Assembly: GCF_000196235.1 (NCBI RefSeq)
Contig: NC_008538.1
Location: 1-64,000, forward strand
Length of the DNA stretch: 64,000 bases
Source: Arthrobacter sp. FB24
Lineage (GTDB): Bacteria; Actinomycetota; Actinomycetes; Actinomycetales; Micrococcaceae
Direction: 5' to 3'
In this document: positions 60,801-64,000 of the stretch, in pieces
Layout of the letters: each line of letters begins with the position of its first letter
Position numbering within the stretch: position 1 is the stretch's first letter
Notes under the pieces: generated by a model
Databases searched by the model: none
What the model saw: the letters and a program-made list of their open reading frames with translations, nothing else
What the model was told of the DNA's origin: nothing
Made by a program: the position numbers and the translations under genes

Positions 60801-62660
60801 GGCCCGCAGTGCCTGGAGGACATCCCAGACGACCTTGTACTTCTTGTTGTCGTTCAGCGCGGTTTCCGGGTCTTCGGAGGCCGGAACCGCGATCGGCAGG
60901 ATGATGTACCCGTATTCCTTCCCTTCGGAGCGGCGCATGACACGGCCCACGGCCTGCACCACGTCGACCTGGGAGTTGCGGGGGTTCAGGAATAGCACCG
61001 CGTCCAAGGACGGGACGTCCACGCCTTCGGTGAGGCATTTGGCGTTGGACAGGATCCGGCACACGTTGCCCTTGGTTTCGTCCTGCAGCCAGTCCAGTTT
61101 CGCGGAGCGTTCGAGGACGTTGAACGTGCCGTCGACATGTTCGGCTTCCAGCTTCAACGCGTCGTCATCTTCGACCAGCAGTTGCCGGCCGATGAGTTCG
61201 AACTGTTCGGCCAGTTTCTTGGATTCCTTGATGTTCCGGGCGAACGCGACCGCCCTGTTCATAGGGGACGTATCTCCGATGGAGAGACGCTCGCCGTTGA
61301 CGCCGCGCTTGGACAGGCCGTTCCAGCAGCCCACGATTCGGGCGGCGTCATCCAGGGACAGGTCTCCATTTTCTTGGAACAAGCCCTGGAAGGATCGGGA
61401 CACCGCTTCCTCATTTACCGCCAGGACCAGGACCTTGTAATCGGAGAGGTGACCCATCTCTACGGCTTTACCGAAGCCCAGGTGGTGGAATTCCGGCCCG
61501 TAGACTGCGACATCATCCATGGAGTAAACGGCCACATCGTTCTCTGCCGCCTTCGCCTTCGAATCCTGCACATAGATCCGCGGCGTCGCCGTCATATACA
61601 GACGTTTCTTGGCGCGCAGGTAGGCCTGGTCGTGGACACGCACGAAGGCCGAGTCATCATGCTCCGCCTCCGTAATCCCCGTCGTCCGGTGTGCCTCATC
61701 GCAAAGGATCACATCAAAGTCCGGCAGTCCGAGGGCCTGGGCCTGGGCGATGACGTCGATGGACTGGTAGGTAGAGAACACCACTGTGACCGCTTCCTGG
61801 CCGGTGCTGATGCTCGTCCGGTAGAAGAGTTTCTGCGGGTCCGTGGTGGCAGGGAACGCCAGATCGTGTACGGACACGTCCTCGTGTTCGCGGCGGCCGA
61901 CCTTCGTGTCCGAACACACGGCCAGCGGCCGCAACGGAACGGTGGCCTGGGCCGTCCACTCGTTCAGCGTCTGCTGCAGCAGAGCTATGGAGGGCACCAG
62001 GAACAGGGCGGTACCGCCGACAGGAACCATTTCCTCGACGATCTTCAACGAGGTGTAGGTCTTGCCCGTGCCGCAAGCCATGATCAGCTTCCCGCGATCA
62101 GAGGTCTGAAATCCTGTGATCACATCGTCGATCGCATCGCGCTGATACTTGCGCGGTTCCTTACGATCGATCTGCCGCATTTCCTCGGGCCGGTCCAGAT
62201 CAAACTCAGCCCAATCAATGGTCGAATCCGCCAGATCCTGCAGCCGCAACCTGGTCATCGGCTTCGACTGGCCCTCCAGTGCGGTTTCGGCGTGCTTGGA
62301 CCACTTGTCCGTGGTGGAAACGACCAGACCGTAGGAGAAGTCGACCTTGCCGGCGGCCGTGAAAAAAGAATCGATGTGCTTCTTATCCAGTGTCCGTTGC
62401 GGATCATAGAACTTACACTGGATCGCAGTCAGTTCCCCGGTGTAGCGGTCCTTCGCGACCAGATCGATCCCCGTATCCACCTGCCCTCTGCGGTCCGGCC
62501 ACTCATCCCATAGCCACACATCGGAGAACTGATCCGAGTACTTGGGTTCCAACTGCAGATACCGCTTGAACAACCGCTCGAATTTCGTGCCCTTGTCCCG
62601 CTCATTTTTGGCGGAGAAATAGAGACGGTCGAGCAGCTGCTCGAAAGTGTTAGAACCCAT
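57819..62660 (-). CDS. Type ISP restriction-modification enzyme
   Basis: A 1,613-aa single-polypeptide restriction-modification protein (LlaGI/LlaBIII type). In order: an Mrr-like nuclease domain (about 1-140) with GIDLVAKDR and AIQCKFYD; an SF2 helicase motor (about 165-650) with MACGTGKT at 194-201, ILCDEAHRTTG near 321, MTATPRIYV and VVQAVGRVMRR; an adenine methyltransferase (about 850-1130) with LDPFTGTGTFVVRLL near 885 and GNPPYSVGQ near 1005; then a target-recognition region to the end. One protein recognises, methylates and, after translocation, cuts DNA. ATG 62660 is chosen; a longer reading would cover the divergent SRAP gene. Confidence 0.93.
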   Translation of the reverse strand: MGSNTFEQLLDRLYFSAKNERDKGTKFERLFKRYLQLEPKYSDQFSDVWLWDEWPDRRGQVDTGIDLVAKDRYTGELTAIQCKFYDPQRTLDKKHIDSFFTAAGKVDFSYGLVVSTTDKWSKHAETALEGQSKPMTRLRLQDLADSTIDWAEFDLDRPEEMRQIDRKEPRKYQRDAIDDVITGFQTSDRGKLIMACGTGKTYTSLKIVEEMVPVGGTALFLVPSIALLQQTLNEWTAQATVPLRPLAVCSDTKVGRREHEDVSVHDLAFPATTDPQKLFYRTSISTGQEAVTVVFSTYQSIDVIAQAQALGLPDFDVILCDEAHRTTGITEAEHDDSAFVRVHDQAYLRAKKRLYMTATPRIYVQDSKAKAAENDVAVYSMDDVAVYGPEFHHLGFGKAVEMGHLSDYKVLVLAVNEEAVSRSFQGLFQENGDLSLDDAARIVGCWNGLSKRGVNGERLSIGDTSPMNRAVAFARNIKESKKLAEQFELIGRQLLVEDDDALKLEAEHVDGTFNVLERSAKLDWLQDETKGNVCRILSNAKCLTEGVDVPSLDAVLFLNPRNSQVDVVQAVGRVMRRSEGKEYGYIILPIAVPASEDPETALNDNKKYKVVWDVLQALRAHDDRFEAMINKLDLNGNTNDKIDIITVADPFGPGDGPGEMPGSSDRPGPEALFHMANADEWRNAIFARMVRKVGDRRYWEQWAEDVKGIADRHIIRIRTILDGPDARVRDEFAGFLEGLRGNLNASISESDAIDMLSQHLITKPVFEALFEDYSFAAHNPVSQVMDSMVLVLEQYNLDSEVQNLEDFYRSVRVKAEGVGTAAGKQKIITELYEKFFKLAFPRTAESLGIVYTPVEVVDFILRAVDDVLKKEFGVSISDEGVHVLDPFTGTGTFVVRLLQSGLIKPEDLLRKYTQELHANELLLMAYYIAAINIEATFHGILTEQAVEQGRDADTVGYESFGGIVLTDTFQMTEDGDTLDEHVFTNNNDRVVKQNALDIRVIIGNPPYSVGQSSGNDNNANLKYPTLDESIRRSYVAQSTATNVNSLYDSYIRAIRWASNRVLNSEHGGVVCYVSNGGYIDGNTADGLRKTLTTEFHEIYVYNLRGNARGAGEQRRKEKDNVFGEGSKTTVAVLLLVKRPGAVAGCRLNYRDIGDYLDRKQKLAIVDEATLATIPWERLTPNVEGDWINQRDDIFETFTPIGSRAKEGIRIFNIFSRGLETGRDAWVYNSSRSAMAQNVDRHVSAYEADRSTIKPGLKTGTLATRVGQLTPRLNSNGMEISWTRSLRQSLARDEEVEYRESAIRTATYRPFNKQAVYYERKMNHEWSQLESIFPPSGENNFGFYIVGNGSAVPFGVLMTDLVPDLHVTGAGSGGQFFPRYSYTKPVHGDDLLSELTASPLDAEDGRTDNVTDAALADYRTFYGSCVSKDDIFYYVYGILHSPDYRERFAADLKRMLPRIPKIAGNDFHAFADAGRQLAALHIGYEDLDPFPLNERHTGLVLDADDYTRYAVIKMKYEGKAGSWDKTRIIYNGNITLEGIPVEVHEYMLGSRSALDWILERYRVKTDKDSGIVNDPNDWSRDHQEPRYIIDLIAKIVTLSLESNRIIGALPELAV

Positions 62661-62723
62661 GGGAACATCTTGCCCCACCCGGGTTGGCCTTCCGTTGAAT
62701 GCGACGTGGGGCACAATGAATCC

Positions 62724-63428
62724 ATGTGCGGCAGATACGTGATGTCCAAGGCCACCGGGGACCTTCTCAGCCAGTTCGAGGCTAAGGAGATCGAAGGCAG
62801 CCCGCCGCCGCCCAGCTGGAACGTCGCTCCGACCCAGGACGTCCCCATCATCGCGGAACGCCTGGACGAGGGCGCCATGGATCGCCGGCTGTTGATCGCC
62901 CGCTGGGGTCTTGTTCCGTCCTGGGCCAAGGACATCAAGATCGGTTCGAAGCTGATCAACGCACGCAGCGAGTCGATCCTGGACAAGCCCTCGTTCCGCA
63001 AGGCTGCCGTCAAACGTCGGGCGCTGGTCCCGGCGGAGGGATATTACGAGTGGCAGAAGACCGAGGACGGGAAGAAGATCCCGAATTACCTCTACTCCGA
63101 AAATGAGAATGTGCTCGCCTTCGCCGGGCTGTATGAGTTCTGGCCGGACCCGTCCCTTCCCGAAGATGACCCACACCGGTGGCTGCTCAGCTGCACCGTC
63201 CTGACCACGACGGCGCATGACTCCCTCGGGCACGTCCATGACCGGGCACCCGTCATCATTCCGCCAGGCATGTATGCCCAGTGGCTGGACCCCGACACGA
63301 CGGACAAGGAAAAGGTGCAGGAGATCCTCGACGCCATCCCTGAACCGGTTCTGACGCCCCGGGTGGTCACCGACCGGGTCAACAGCGTGCGGAACAACGG
63401 CCCGGAACTTATCGAGCCGGCCCCCTAA
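62724..63428 (+). CDS. SRAP-family abasic-site processing protein (YedK/HMCES-like)
   Basis: A 234-aa protein of the SRAP family that crosslinks to abasic sites in single-stranded DNA through Cys2. MCGRYVMSK places the catalytic cysteine directly after the start methionine. WNVAPTQDVPII, ARWGLVPSWAKD, INARSESI, RRALVPAEGYYEW and HDRAPVIIPP are the conserved blocks with the active-site Asn, Glu and His. ATG 62724 must be the start because Cys2 needs to be exposed. CACAAT lies seven bases upstream, so the mRNA may be leaderless. It is divergent from the type ISP gene. Confidence 0.93.
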   Translation: MCGRYVMSKATGDLLSQFEAKEIEGSPPPPSWNVAPTQDVPIIAERLDEGAMDRRLLIARWGLVPSWAKDIKIGSKLINARSESILDKPSFRKAAVKRRALVPAEGYYEWQKTEDGKKIPNYLYSENENVLAFAGLYEFWPDPSLPEDDPHRWLLSCTVLTTTAHDSLGHVHDRAPVIIPPGMYAQWLDPDTTDKEKVQEILDAIPEPVLTPRVVTDRVNSVRNNGPELIEPAP

Positions 63429-63517
63429 TCACTGCTCTACTGTGTGCGGCCACCAAAGCCGTAATCGGCCGGAGGCGCGGCCGGGAGCTCTGGGAGGACA
63501 TCTGGAGTGCACCCTTC

Positions 63518-64000
63518 CTAGGCTCCGTCCAGCGCGCCGCTTGAAATGAGCTCATGCAGATTTCGGTAGAGGTTGTCGGGTCGCCCTAGCCGTCTATTTG
63601 ACTGCTTCATCTGCGAGATAGCTGAGCGTTCGCCGACGATGTGATCTGCATATCCTGCAGCACAGGTTAGGTAGATGAGGTCGGTGAGATCGTTGCCTTT
63701 CCACGCAGTCCCCCCATTAACCTGTTTCTCGTGCAATACCTCTCGATAAAGGCCAAGGCACGGCATTTGGACCAAGTCGTCCCGCCAGCCGCCATGGATC
63801 CACAGGTGTAGCTGGTCCACGTTGAGCCTTGCTGCCTGCGCGGCTACCGCGACCTCTTTGCGGACATCGTCAAGAAAGTAGACATCCGTGCTCATGCGCT
63901 TACCGTGGCTACCGCGCTCTTGGCCCGCCAACCAATCAGTGACGAATTGAAACTTCTCAACCCATTGCGGGGTCTCGCCTTGCTGAACGGGCTCGCGGCC
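63518..64000 (-). CDS. Hypothetical protein, cut by the window end
   Basis: The frame is open to the last base, giving 160 visible C-terminal residues (QGETPQWVEKFQFVTDWLAG, KRMSTDVYFLDDVRKEVAVA, LDQ-free helical stretch, LTDLIYLTCAAGYADHIVGE, LYRNLHELISSGALDGA). An internal ATG at 63895 could also start a 125-aa protein. No family was recognised. The two halves look helical and soluble. It is convergent with the SRAP gene. Confidence 0.55.
   Translation of the reverse strand, partial: GREPVQQGETPQWVEKFQFVTDWLAGQERGSHGKRMSTDVYFLDDVRKEVAVAAQAARLNVDQLHLWIHGGWRDDLVQMPCLGLYREVLHEKQVNGGTAWKGNDLTDLIYLTCAAGYADHIVGERSAISQMKQSNRRLGRPDNLYRNLHELISSGALDGA

Noticed and set aside
62661..63239. N-terminal extension of the type ISP enzyme
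   Set aside because: It would be antisense to the well-supported SRAP gene; family members start with the Mrr-like domain that begins at 62660.
1..64000. CRISPR arrays, rRNA and tRNA genes
   Set aside because: No regularly spaced identical repeats with variable spacers, and no recognisable rRNA or tRNA sequence on either strand.

Overview
The window looks like part of a large conjugative, heavy-metal-resistance plasmid (or plasmid-like element) of a high-GC actinobacterium. Several gene families (SCO6880, DUF4913, DUF6668, DUF6153, DUF305, CmtR, CHAP-type VirB1) and the frequent GTG starts, 4-nt GTGA/ATGA overlaps and apparently leaderless promoters point to the Micrococcaceae, Arthrobacter/Pseudarthrobacter type. 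That assignment is inference from gene content. No rRNA, tRNA or CRISPR array was recognised.

Left part (1-22.1 kb). A LysR regulator, a nucleotidyltransferase-like protein and a stand-alone SIR2-type putative defence protein come first. They are followed by the plasmid transfer region: a leftward type IV secretion operon (DUF6668, VirB2-like peptide, single-TM protein, TrbL/VirB6-like channel, SCO6880, VirB4-like ATPase, a 55-aa protein, VirD4-like coupling protein, DUF4913) and a rightward operon (HTH_17 protein, VirB1-like CHAP hydrolase, lipoprotein, MinD-like ATPase). Both fire from one shared intergenic region that carries four 10-bp-phased repeats. A tyrosine-recombinase / XRE / zinc-ribbon-recombinase element sits inside the leftward operon, between virB4 and the coupling-protein gene. 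Next come a CopG-like RHH protein and a primase-like replication protein, each with a palindrome at its start. No relaxase is visible in the window.

Middle (22.1-50.0 kb). An IS481-family insertion sequence is split by a 26,712-bp Tn3-family transposon (22220-48931). The transposon has 38-bp inverted repeats and an intact 5-bp duplication, TATGA. Its tnpA and tnpR are at the left end. The cargo holds copper-associated genes (DUF6153, DUF305, BNR lipoprotein, Csp-type four-helix Cys protein), merR-merA, alkaline phosphatase with a small anchored partner, an ACR3/BASS-like permease, lpdA, lgt, ccsB-resB, a TlpA-like lipoprotein thioredoxin, a frameshifted CYP152-type P450, cmtR-cadA-lspA-ccdA, cadD and a PaaK-like adenylating enzyme. 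Together they suggest metal export, reduction, sequestration and possibly phosphate precipitation, plus the lipoprotein- and thiol-maturation enzymes needed to build the extracytoplasmic parts. The right end carries scrambled relics of a second, related Tn3-family element.

Right part (50.0-64 kb). A partition locus comes first: a centromere-like array of TTTGATAG repeats, parA, and a small partner gene ending in a hairpin that reuses the same motif. An accessory, defence-flavoured region follows: a two-TM protein, an AbiJ-like/DUF559-like nuclease, an unknown protein, a serine recombinase, a three-gene unknown operon that includes two tandem paralogues, a 1,613-aa type ISP restriction-modification enzyme, a divergent SRAP/YedK protein, and a gene cut by the window end.
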